Of a stretch of DNA of 6,669 nucleotides, positions 1 to 6,310 are shown one piece after another. Under the pieces are notes generated by a model. The model made no database searches. It was not told where the DNA came from and saw nothing but the letters and a program-made list of their open reading frames with translations. The position numbers and the translations under genes were made by a program. Position 1 is the stretch's first letter. Each line of letters opens with the position of its first letter. The stretch comes from Verrucomicrobiota bacterium. GTDB lineage: Bacteria; Verrucomicrobiota; Verrucomicrobiia; Limisphaerales; UBA1100. The stretch lies in NCBI GenBank assembly GCA_028872645.1, contig JAPKDK010000162.1, positions 1-6,669 on the forward strand. Direction: 5' to 3'.

Positions 1-1
1 A

Positions 2-46
2 CCGACCGTACCCGAGGCACCCGCGCCAGGCACCGAGAGTAAGTGA
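2..46 (+). CDS. Possible C-terminal end of an upstream gene (partial)
   Basis: Reading from base 2 gives a 14-residue tail, PTVPEAPAPGTESK, ending at TGA 44-46. This stop would overlap the GTG start of moaA as GTGA, the same style of junction seen at 2049, 2633, 5894 and 6307 in this window. The proline- and acid-rich composition is plausible for a protein C-terminus. A rival reading from base 1 ends at TAA 40-42, directly before the GTG, but its arginine-rich peptide looks less natural. With so few codons no product can be named, and the piece may not be coding at all. Confidence 0.35.
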   Translation, partial: PTVPEAPAPGTESK

Positions 47-1113
47 GCGAATCGAAAGAATTGGTCGATGGCTTAGGCCGCCATATGCGTGACCTGCGCA
101 TTAGCATCACCGACCGCTGCAATTTCCGCTGCCTCTATTGTCTTCCCGAGACCGAAGCGGCAGCGGATTTTTATCGCCGTAAATCGACTGACTCCACCGA
201 AGCGCCGCAGCCCATTCAGCACGAGTGGAAGCCACGCTCCCACTTTCTCACGTACGAAGAAATCACCCGCGTTGCCCGCATTGCCACCGGCTTGGGCATC
301 ACCAAGCTCCGCCTCACCGGCGGCGAGCCCCTCCTGCGCCGCGCCGTGCCCGAGCTCGTGCGCCAGCTCTCCGAATTGGAGGGCATCGACGACCTCGCCC
401 TCACCACCAACGGATTTCATTTTGATAAACACGCCGAAGCCCTGCGCGACGCCGGCCTGCGCCGAGTGACCTTCAGCCTCGATTCGCTCGACCGCGATAA
501 TTTCAAAAAACTCACCGGCCGCGATGGCCTCGGCGAATTGCTCGCCGCCATCACCCGCGCGCGGGAATTGGGCTTCGCACCTGTCAAAGTCAATGCCGTG
601 ATCATTCGCGACCTCAACGATCACGAAATCGAAGCACTCGCCCAATTCGCGCGTGACGAGGCGCTCACGATGCGCTTCATTGAATTTATGCCACTCGATT
701 CCGGCCGCGCGTGGCAACGCGAACACGTCGTCACCGGTCGCGAAATCCGCGAACGCCTCCAAGCCGCCTTCGATCTCGAACCCGCCGGGATGGAACACGC
801 CGCCGCCACCGCCACCCGCTGGCGGTTCAAAAACTCCAAAGAAGGGCAGGGCGAGATCGGCCTTATCAGCCCCGTCAGTGAACCCTTCTGCGGCCAATGC
901 AATCGCCTGCGCCTCACCGCCGATGGCAAAATCCGCACCTGCCTTTTCAGCCTGCACGAGCACGACCTCAAACCCCTCCTCCGCAGCAACGCCACGGACA
1001 CCGACATCATCCAATGGCTCCAAGCCGTCGTCCTAAAAAAAGAACCTCGCCACCACATCGGAGAAACCGACTTCGAACAACCCGATCGAACCATGAGCGC
1101 CATCGGCGGCTAA
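43..1113 (+). CDS. moaA: GTP 3',8-cyclase MoaA (molybdenum cofactor biosynthesis, radical SAM)
   Basis: MoaA is the cytoplasmic radical SAM enzyme that rearranges GTP to 3',8-cyclo-7,8-dihydro-GTP, which MoaC turns into cyclic pyranopterin phosphate in the first stage of molybdenum cofactor synthesis. The N-terminal motif CX3CX2C (C26, C30, C33, in ITDRCNFRCLYCLP) binds the SAM-cleaving 4Fe-4S cluster. GGEP is at 93-96. The C-terminal Cx2Cx13C set (C283, C286, C300) binds the second, substrate-side cluster and carries the CNRLR arginines. The protein ends in Gly-Gly, as MoaA normally does and needs. GTG 43 is preferred over ATG 85 because it keeps the family's LVDxxGR lead-in just before the first strand; the ribosome site is weak (GAGAG at 35-39). 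At 356 residues it is longer than E. coli MoaA (329), largely through extra residues in the 36-67 stretch. Third codon positions are notably C-rich compared with the next genes. No other moa gene is in view. The identification is secure. Confidence 0.96.
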   Translation: MSESKELVDGLGRHMRDLRISITDRCNFRCLYCLPETEAAADFYRRKSTDSTEAPQPIQHEWKPRSHFLTYEEITRVARIATGLGITKLRLTGGEPLLRRAVPELVRQLSELEGIDDLALTTNGFHFDKHAEALRDAGLRRVTFSLDSLDRDNFKKLTGRDGLGELLAAITRARELGFAPVKVNAVIIRDLNDHEIEALAQFARDEALTMRFIEFMPLDSGRAWQREHVVTGREIRERLQAAFDLEPAGMEHAAATATRWRFKNSKEGQGEIGLISPVSEPFCGQCNRLRLTADGKIRTCLFSLHEHDLKPLLRSNATDTDIIQWLQAVVLKKEPRHHIGETDFEQPDRTMSAIGG

Positions 1114-1161
1114 TCAGTTGGCGGCTTGCCGCGGGGGCTGCTTTTCTTCATTATCACGCCG

Positions 1162-2052
1162 ATGCGATATATTCGCGATATTCTTCGTGAGTCTGCGGAG
1201 GCTGGCCGACCGGTTGTCTCGTGTGAGTTTTTTCCTGCAAAAACTCCCGCTGGCGAAGCGACTTTGCTTGGGAAGATTGCGCCGCGATTGAAGGCGATTG
1301 ATCCGGCGTTTTTTTCTGTGACTTATGGCGCGGGCGGCAGTACGCGAGAAAAGACGCTCGATATCGTGGAAACGCTCCAGCGCGATCAGGGGGTGCCCAC
1401 GATGGCGCATCTTACTTGCGTGGGATCCACCCGCGAGGACATCGGCGAGTTTCTCGAGGAAGCCCACCAGCGTGATATTCGTAACATCCTTGCGCTGCGT
1501 GGTGATCCGCCGCCGGGGCAGGAAAATTTTGTGAAACCGGAAGGCGGCTTTGAGTTTTCGCACGAACTCGTTAGCTACGTGCACGATCACAACAACTTCA
1601 CCATCGGCGTGGCCGGGTTTCCCGAGGGGCATATTGCGTGCACGGAGGGGCGCGAGGTGGATTGGCAACGACTCCAAGCGAAGGTCGATTGCGGCGCGGA
1701 TTTTGTGATCACTCAGCTCTTTTTTGATAACGCGGATTTTTATGCGTTCCGTGATTTTCTGCGTGCGCGTGGGGTGACGCAGCCGATTTTGGCGGGGATC
1801 ATTCCTATTTTAAGTGGCGGCCAAATCCAGCGGTTTACCGAAATGTGCGGCTCGAAGCTCACACCGGAGATTACGGAAACGCTCGCGAAGTTGGGTGATG
1901 ACGACGCAGCGGTGGCGGAGTTTGGCGTCGATTACGCCACGCGGCAGTGCGCCGATCTCATTGCCAATGGCGTGGAGGGGTTGCATTTTTATACGCTCAA
2001 CAAATCGCGCGCGACGGTTCAAATTGTGCAGAACCTCAACCTCGCCTCATGA
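1162..2052 (+). CDS. metF: 5,10-methylenetetrahydrofolate reductase MetF
   Basis: MetF is a cytoplasmic FAD-dependent enzyme that reduces 5,10-methylene-tetrahydrofolate to 5-methyl-tetrahydrofolate with NAD(P)H, supplying the methyl group for methionine synthesis. The protein is 296 residues, equal to the E. coli enzyme, and is a single TIM-barrel domain. Family signatures occur in order: CEFFPAKT with the catalytic glutamate at E22, SVTYGAGGS, LALRGDPP with the flavin-contacting aspartate at D115, GVAGFPEGH, FVITQLFFDN with Q185, and ILAGIIPILS. ATG 1162 is chosen over an in-frame TTG at 1126, because the TTG would add 12 residues with no family resemblance and the ATG version has the standard length. 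No Shine-Dalgarno sequence is visible before either start. The gap to moaA is 48 bases, and the stop overlaps coaE as ATGA 2049-2052, suggesting coupled translation. The pathway partner methionine synthase is not in the window. Confidence 0.95.
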   Translation: MRYIRDILRESAEAGRPVVSCEFFPAKTPAGEATLLGKIAPRLKAIDPAFFSVTYGAGGSTREKTLDIVETLQRDQGVPTMAHLTCVGSTREDIGEFLEEAHQRDIRNILALRGDPPPGQENFVKPEGGFEFSHELVSYVHDHNNFTIGVAGFPEGHIACTEGREVDWQRLQAKVDCGADFVITQLFFDNADFYAFRDFLRARGVTQPILAGIIPILSGGQIQRFTEMCGSKLTPEITETLAKLGDDDAAVAEFGVDYATRQCADLIANGVEGLHFYTLNKSRATVQIVQNLNLAS

Positions 2053-2636
2053 GCACGCGCGTCATCGGCATCACCGGCGGGGTGGGGATGGGCAAATCCA
2101 CCGTCGCCAAACTGCTCCGCGAGCAGGGCGTGCCGGGGGTGGATTCCGATGACCTCGCGCGCAAAGTGGTGGCTGTCGGCGAACCGGCCTTGGCGGATAT
2201 TGCTGAAATTTTTGGCGCGGAATTTCTGGATGCCAAAGGCCAACTTGATCGCGCGAAAATGGCCGCGCACATTTTTGGTAATGACGCCGCACGTGAAAAA
2301 CTTGAGGCTATCATCCATCCCCGCGTGCGGGAGCGTTGGTTGGCACAGATGGAAACTTGGCGCGCAGATAATGTGCCGTTGGGTGTGGTGGTGATTCCGT
2401 TGTTGTTTGAAGTGGGGGCGGAAACTGAATTTGATTCGGTCATTTGCGTGGCATGCACGGGTAATACTCAACGCGAACGCCTCCGCGCTCGGGAATGGGA
2501 CGATGCCCAAATCGCCGCGCGCATCGCGGCTCAAATGGAGGTGACTGAAAAAATCGAGCGCGCCGATCAAGTCGTGTGGACTGAAGGCGACATAAGCCTC
2601 TTGCGCGAACAACTCCAACGTATTTCTGCGGAATGA
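2049..2636 (+). CDS. coaE: Dephospho-CoA kinase CoaE
   Basis: CoaE phosphorylates the 3'-hydroxyl of dephospho-CoA with ATP, the last step of coenzyme A synthesis, in the cytoplasm. The 195-residue protein has the usual length for the family. The N-terminus holds the P-loop GITGGVGMGKST, with Walker A residues G10 to S17. It is followed by VDSDDLARKVV, which carries the conserved D32/D34 pair, then IIHPRVRERW, the IPLLFE motif of the lid/core region, and a C-terminal ARIAAQM...EKIERADQVV stretch typical of CoaE. The start ATG overlaps the metF stop (ATGA) and the stop overlaps the glgB start (ATGA 2633-2636). With no separate ribosome site visible, it probably depends on termination-reinitiation from metF. 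The longer in-frame reading from 1947 would lie inside metF and adds nothing conserved, so it was rejected. Confidence 0.95.
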   Translation: MSTRVIGITGGVGMGKSTVAKLLREQGVPGVDSDDLARKVVAVGEPALADIAEIFGAEFLDAKGQLDRAKMAAHIFGNDAAREKLEAIIHPRVRERWLAQMETWRADNVPLGVVVIPLLFEVGAETEFDSVICVACTGNTQRERLRAREWDDAQIAARIAAQMEVTEKIERADQVVWTEGDISLLREQLQRISAE

Positions 2637-4825
2637 TTATTTCCGAAGCTGAGTTTGAAGCGATCACGCACGGTCGGCACGCCTCGCCGCACGAGTTGCT
2701 GGGGATGCATCAGCTTGAGGGCGGCGGCGTGGTGGTGCGCGCGCTGTTACCGCTGGCGAAGGGAGTGGTGGCGGTGCCGGTGCACGAGCCGTTCAAGCCG
2801 GTCATCGCGCTGCGGCGCGTGGGCGAGTCGGATTTGTTCGAGGGTACGCTGGAAGAAGAGAATGACATTTACGCGTACGATCTCGCCATCACGTGGGGTA
2901 GCGGCGAGCAATGGCGCACGCGCGATGCGTTTTCGTTTTTGCCGACCATCAGCGATAACGATTTATATTTGTTCAACCGTGGCGATGAGCGGCGCATTTA
3001 CGAAAAGCTCGGCGCGCATCCGCGCTGCATCGATGGCGTGCACGGCACGAGTTTCGCGGTGTGGGCGCCCAACGCGCAGCGCGTCAGCGTGGTGGGCGAT
3101 TTCAACGGCTGGGATGGTCGGCATCATCCGATGCGGATGCTGGGGCAATCGGGAGTGTGGGAACTCTTCGCGCCGGGTTGTGGGGTGGGCAGTCATTATA
3201 AATTCCAAATATTAACCACCGAAGGCGAGCTGCAGGAGAAGACCGATCCCTTCGGATTGTTCTTCGAAATTGCGCCCAAGACCGCTTCGATTGTGTGGGA
3301 TAACAGCCACTTTGCGTGGAACGACGCGGATTGGATTCGCCAACGTGAAGAGTCCGAACCGCGTTCGCAGCCGATGAGTATTTACGAAATGCACCTCGGT
3401 TCGTGGCGGAAAAAGGCGGAGGGCGAGTCGTACAATTACCGCGAGTTGGCGCCGCGCTTGGTGGATTATCTTCGCAAAATGGGATTCACGCACGTGGAAT
3501 TTTTGCCGGTGAGCGAGCACGCGTATTATCCTTCGTGGGGTTATCAAGTTACGGGATTTTACGCGCCGAGCAGTCGCTACGGTACGCCGGAGGATTTTCA
3601 GTTTCTCGTCAACACTCTGCACGAAGCGGGCATTGGCGTGTTCATCGATTGGGTGCCCGCGCATTTTCCGAAGGACGACTGGGCGCTGATGCGTTTCGAT
3701 GGCACGCCACTTTTTGAGCATCCGGATCCCGAGCGCGGCGAGCATCCGGATTGGGGCACGGCGGTGTTTAATTATGGCCGACCCGAGGTTAAGAATTTCA
3801 TCGCCGCCAACGCGCGCTTTTGGTGCGATGTGTTTCACGTGGACGGCTTGCGCGTGGACGCGGTGGCGTCGATGTTGCACCTCGATTACTCGCGCAAGAA
3901 AGGCGAGTGGACGCCGAATATCCACGGCGGCAATCAAAACCTCGAAGCGGTGGAGTTGCTGCGTCACACCAACCACGTGGTGCACAGCGAATTCCCCGGC
4001 GTGGTCACGATGGCCGAGGAATCTACCGCGTGGCCGGGGGTCACCCGCGATACGAGCGCCGGCGGCCTTGGCTTCACGTTCAAGTGGGATATGGGTTGGA
4101 TGCACGACACGCTCAAGTTCTTCCAAAAAAAACCCGCGCAACGCGCCGCACAACAGGATAAGTTTACCTTCGCCTCGCTGTACCGCGATCAGGAAAGTTA
4201 TTTACTCCCGCTTTCGCACGACGAAGTGGTGCACGAAAAGCGCTCACTCATCGGCCGTATGCCCGGCGCGGACGCGGAACCTATTGCAAATATGCGTTTG
4301 CTCTTCGGCTATCAATGGCTGTTCCCCGGCAAACCACTTCTCTTTATGGGCGGCGAAATCGGCCAGCGCACGGAGTGGAACGAAGATGCTGAAGTGCCGT
4401 GGGAGTTGTTGGAAGAAAACGAATTGCACGTCGGTTTGCAACAATGGGTGGCGGACCTCAACCATCTTTACCGAGACGAGCCCGCGCTGTGGGCGGGCGA
4501 TTATTCGGAGGGAGGCTTCTACTGGATTGACCACGCCGACCACGCCGCCGGAGTGGCCAGCTTCGTACGGCAAACTCCCGATTGCTCGCGCCAAGCGTTG
4601 GTGCTGCTCAATCTCGGCAACGCCTCGCACGCAGGCTATCGCATCGGCCTCCCGTGCGCGGGTTGGTGGCGCGAGGCGCTCAACAGCGATTCCGAACATT
4701 ACGGCGGCGCCAACCTCGGCAATCACGGCGGCGTCCATTCGGAGGAAACCCCGTGGCATAGTCAACCGTGGTCCGCGGAATTCAATTTTCCACCGTTGAG
4801 TTGTTTGGTGTTTTTGTGTGATTGA
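2633..4825 (+). CDS. glgB: 1,4-alpha-glucan branching enzyme GlgB (GH13)
   Basis: GlgB cuts alpha-1,4-glucan chains and rejoins them as alpha-1,6 branches, giving glycogen its branched form. The 730 residues match the classical long GlgB type (E. coli 728). Residues 1 to about 110 form the N1 domain, with the typical ASPHELLGMH near the start. About 139-225 is the CBM48 domain (FAVWAPNAQRVSVVGDFNGW). From about 247 (PMSIYEMHLGSW) comes the GH13 barrel, and the last 100 or so residues form the C-terminal beta domain. The catalytic triad is intact: nucleophile D409 in GLRVDAVAS, acid/base E462 in MAEES, and D530 in LSHDEVVH. ATG 2633 overlaps the coaE stop as ATGA, and only a faint GCGGA precedes it, so translational coupling is likely. 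No other glycogen gene (glgA, glgC, glgP, glgX) lies in the window, so its place behind coaE is not explained by pathway. No frameshift or missing motif is seen. Confidence 0.97.
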   Translation: MIISEAEFEAITHGRHASPHELLGMHQLEGGGVVVRALLPLAKGVVAVPVHEPFKPVIALRRVGESDLFEGTLEEENDIYAYDLAITWGSGEQWRTRDAFSFLPTISDNDLYLFNRGDERRIYEKLGAHPRCIDGVHGTSFAVWAPNAQRVSVVGDFNGWDGRHHPMRMLGQSGVWELFAPGCGVGSHYKFQILTTEGELQEKTDPFGLFFEIAPKTASIVWDNSHFAWNDADWIRQREESEPRSQPMSIYEMHLGSWRKKAEGESYNYRELAPRLVDYLRKMGFTHVEFLPVSEHAYYPSWGYQVTGFYAPSSRYGTPEDFQFLVNTLHEAGIGVFIDWVPAHFPKDDWALMRFDGTPLFEHPDPERGEHPDWGTAVFNYGRPEVKNFIAANARFWCDVFHVDGLRVDAVASMLHLDYSRKKGEWTPNIHGGNQNLEAVELLRHTNHVVHSEFPGVVTMAEESTAWPGVTRDTSAGGLGFTFKWDMGWMHDTLKFFQKKPAQRAAQQDKFTFASLYRDQESYLLPLSHDEVVHEKRSLIGRMPGADAEPIANMRLLFGYQWLFPGKPLLFMGGEIGQRTEWNEDAEVPWELLEENELHVGLQQWVADLNHLYRDEPALWAGDYSEGGFYWIDHADHAAGVASFVRQTPDCSRQALVLLNLGNASHAGYRIGLPCAGWWREALNSDSEHYGGANLGNHGGVHSEETPWHSQPWSAEFNFPPLSCLVFLCD

Positions 4826-4908
4826 TTCACACCCTGTTGATATCCTCTGTTTGACTCCCGGCGCGTATGGGCCATTTTGTTTGTGTTTGGAGGAATGCCC
4901 CTAAAAAG

Positions 4909-4937
4909 TTGACAAAAACTCCGATTTTTGGTAAATA
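4909..4937 (+). promoter_or_regulatory. Sigma70-type promoter for the exbB-exbD-tonB-like operon
   Basis: A perfect -35 box TTGACA lies at 4909-4914. It is followed by exactly 17 bases and a -10 box TAAATA at 4932-4937, preceded by TGG at 4929-4931, which fits an extended -10. Transcription would start near 4944 and give a leader of about 33 bases before GTG 4977. It lies in the only long gap of the window (4826-4976), after glgB and before a new functional group, which supports its role. The -10 matches the consensus at only three of six positions, but the -35, the spacing and the TGn offset that. No clear terminator for glgB was found in the same gap. Confidence 0.7.
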
Positions 4938-4943
4938 GTCGGA
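4920..4943. promoter_or_regulatory. Short inverted repeat across the -10 region (possible operator)
   Basis: TCCGA at 4920-4924 is mirrored by TCGGA at 4939-4943, with 14 bases between them. The two arms flank the -10 box and the second ends about where transcription should start. A repressor dimer bound here would block the promoter. The arms are only five bases, so chance is a real alternative, and no regulator gene is nearby to support it. Confidence 0.25.
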
Positions 4944-4963
4944 ACTAAGGAAGTTGCCTTTTC

Positions 4964-4970
4964 AAGGAGG
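4964..4970 (+). promoter_or_regulatory. Strong ribosome binding site setting the GTG start of the ExbB-like gene
   Basis: AAGGAGG, followed by T, is a perfect anti-16S complement six bases before GTG 4977. It decides the start of the following gene despite the non-ATG codon. It sits in the loop of a possible hairpin, GCCTT 4956-4960 with AAGGC 4972-4976. The upstream metF-coaE-glgB run has no comparable site. Confidence 0.85.
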
Positions 4971-4976
4971 TAAGGC

Positions 4977-5897
4977 GTGAACACATTACAATTACTAGCT
5001 GCGGCTGGCTCGGCTCCCGTCGTGCCCAAGCCCACGTTTCAATATGTTTGGGAACAGTTGGAAGGACCGGGATTGGCGATCATCGTCGTCCTCGTCCTGT
5101 TCTCCACCTGTGCCTGGGCGGTGATGGCCACCAAGGCGTGGCAGCTTCGGCGCGCCCGTAAATATAACCGATATTTCGACAGCGAATTTCGCGGCCAAAA
5201 ACGCGTGCTCGCGATGTTCGAGCGCCGCATTTCAGCGGAGGGTTGTCCGCTCTTTAACGTCTATCAGGAGGGCTGCATGGCTCTGGAGGAAAGGTTGCGC
5301 GACAAGGAGGGTAACCGGCACCGTTACGTGTCGTTGAAATCAATGGAACACATCAAGGGCTTAATCGAAAGCTCGGTGGCACGGGAATCCGTGGCGCTGG
5401 AGTCGGGCCTAATCCTGCTCGCCATCGCCGTGAGCGGCGCGCCCTTTATGGGGTTGCTAGGCACGGTATGGGGCGTGATGGAAGTGTTCAGTCGCGCCGC
5501 GCAAGTGGGCAATGCCTCACTCACCACCGTGGCACCCGGCGTGGCGGCGGCGTTGGCGACCACTGTGGCAGGGCTGCTCGTGGCCATCCCGTCGATGTTT
5601 GGCTACAACTGGTTGGTGCATAATTTGCGCGTGGCCACGGTGGAGATGGATAATTTTGCGCAGGAATTGGCCGCCAAAATCGAGGCGGAATATTTGCAGG
5701 ATGTGCCCGTAAACGCCCGCGAACCTCTCAAAACAATGGCCGCCGAGCCGGAAATCCGAGTGGAGCCCAAGCCACAGTCACAGCCCGAGCCCAACCCAAT
5801 TGCGCCAGCAGCGGCGGATGAAACCAAAGTGGAATTTGATGATGCCAATGATGTACAGCGGGATCTGCTGCCGCCGGAAACGGAGGCCCAATCGTGA
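4977..5897 (+). CDS. exbB: MotA/TolQ/ExbB-family proton channel subunit
   Basis: This is the inner-membrane proton-channel subunit of a TonB-ExbB-ExbD or Tol-Pal motor, which uses the proton gradient to energise outer-membrane processes. The 306-residue protein has three membrane helices: about 33-52, 145-168 and 189-208. A cytoplasmic loop of about 90 residues separates the first two, as in the family. The second helix carries GAPFMGLLGTVWGVMEVF (T163) and the third LATTVAGLLVAIPSMFGYN (T196). These threonines line up with the channel threonines of ExbB/TolQ. Residues 242-306 form a Pro/Glu-rich tail not present in E. coli ExbB (244 aa) or TolQ (230 aa), expected in the cytoplasm. GTG 4977 is supported by the perfect Shine-Dalgarno sequence. 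The stop overlaps the next gene as GTGA. Whether it is ExbB or TolQ proper cannot be settled here; the proline-rich third gene leans toward ExbB. Confidence 0.9.
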   Translation: MNTLQLLAAAGSAPVVPKPTFQYVWEQLEGPGLAIIVVLVLFSTCAWAVMATKAWQLRRARKYNRYFDSEFRGQKRVLAMFERRISAEGCPLFNVYQEGCMALEERLRDKEGNRHRYVSLKSMEHIKGLIESSVARESVALESGLILLAIAVSGAPFMGLLGTVWGVMEVFSRAAQVGNASLTTVAPGVAAALATTVAGLLVAIPSMFGYNWLVHNLRVATVEMDNFAQELAAKIEAEYLQDVPVNAREPLKTMAAEPEIRVEPKPQSQPEPNPIAPAAADETKVEFDDANDVQRDLLPPETEAQS

Positions 5898-6310
5898 GGC
5901 GCTTTTCCAAACGCAATCCGTTGGTAACCCTCGCCGACTTGAACGTGACGCCGATGTTGGATCTCGCGTTTGTGTTGCTGATTATTTTTGTCATCGCCAC
6001 TCCGCTGCTCGAACAGGGGATGAATCTGGAATTGCCCGAAGGCGGCTCCACCGATGTGGCCATCGATCGCAGCGACGTGCGCACCGTGGAAATCAGCCGC
6101 GACGGCCAATATCTGTTTGACCGCAAGCCGATGAATCTTGCCCAACTCGAGGCCGCCTTGATTCAGGCGCACACGGACAATCCAAAAACTATCGTGTACA
6201 TCCGCGCCGATCAACAGGGCGTGAACAAAGACACTTATGCGGTGATTGATGCCTGCGTGAAAAATGGGCTGACCCAATTCTCGCTGCGAACCAAGGAGGA
6301 CAACCGATGA
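5894..6310 (+). CDS. exbD: ExbD/TolR-family biopolymer transport protein
   Basis: This is the small partner of the preceding proton-channel protein. Family members have one membrane helix whose aspartate is protonated inside the ExbB/TolQ pentamer, plus a periplasmic domain that contacts TonB/TolA or peptidoglycan. The 138 residues fit the family (E. coli ExbD 141, TolR 142). After a short basic N-terminus comes LNVTPMLDLAFVLLIIFVIATPLL. The conserved aspartate is D23 at the start of the helix (about 22-40), matching the INVTPxxDxxLVLLIIF signature. The rest, with NLELPEGG and a final NGLTQFSLRTKE, is a normal periplasmic domain. GTG 5894 overlaps the upstream stop and is preceded by GGAGG 5882-5886, seven bases away. 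Its own stop overlaps the next ATG, so the three genes are almost certainly co-translated. Confidence 0.92.
   Translation: MRRFSKRNPLVTLADLNVTPMLDLAFVLLIIFVIATPLLEQGMNLELPEGGSTDVAIDRSDVRTVEISRDGQYLFDRKPMNLAQLEAALIQAHTDNPKTIVYIRADQQGVNKDTYAVIDACVKNGLTQFSLRTKEDNR

Noticed and set aside
73..1023. Long reverse-strand open frame of 316 codons across moaA
   Set aside because: It is the antisense shadow of a GC-rich, clearly identified moaA. Its protein is low-complexity (Ala, Gly, Glu, Phe) with no recognisable motif.
1121..1150. Hairpin GCGGC-TT-GCCGC followed by a T-rich stretch, possible terminator after moaA
   Set aside because: Only four usable stem pairs with a tiny loop, and the T-rich run does not directly follow the stem; too weak to call.
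1126..1161. Upstream TTG start for metF
   Set aside because: Adds 12 residues unlike any MetF N-terminus; ATG 1162 gives the standard 296 residues.
3716..3751. Twelve-base direct repeat GAGCATCCGGAT at 3716-3727 and 3740-3751
   Set aside because: It encodes the EHPDPERGEHPDW stretch, which corresponds to a segment conserved in GlgB, so it is protein constraint rather than a repeat element.
3212..4153. Reverse-strand open frame of 313 codons inside glgB
   Set aside because: Antisense to intact GH13 catalytic motifs, with no family resemblance or plausible start signal.
3699..4799. Forward open frame of 366 codons in another frame of glgB
   Set aside because: Overlaps the GlgB catalytic domain and gives an Arg/Ser/Ala-rich translation typical of out-of-frame GC-rich coding DNA.
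4851..4880. TTGACT with an ATTTTG/TTTTGT -10 candidate
   Set aside because: The -10 match is poor, and a much better promoter lies 58 bases downstream.
4895..4912. Five-codon mini-frame (MPLKS) right after GGAGG in the glgB-exbB gap
   Set aside because: The GGAGG is one base from the ATG, and the frame lies upstream of the predicted transcription start, so a leader peptide is unlikely.
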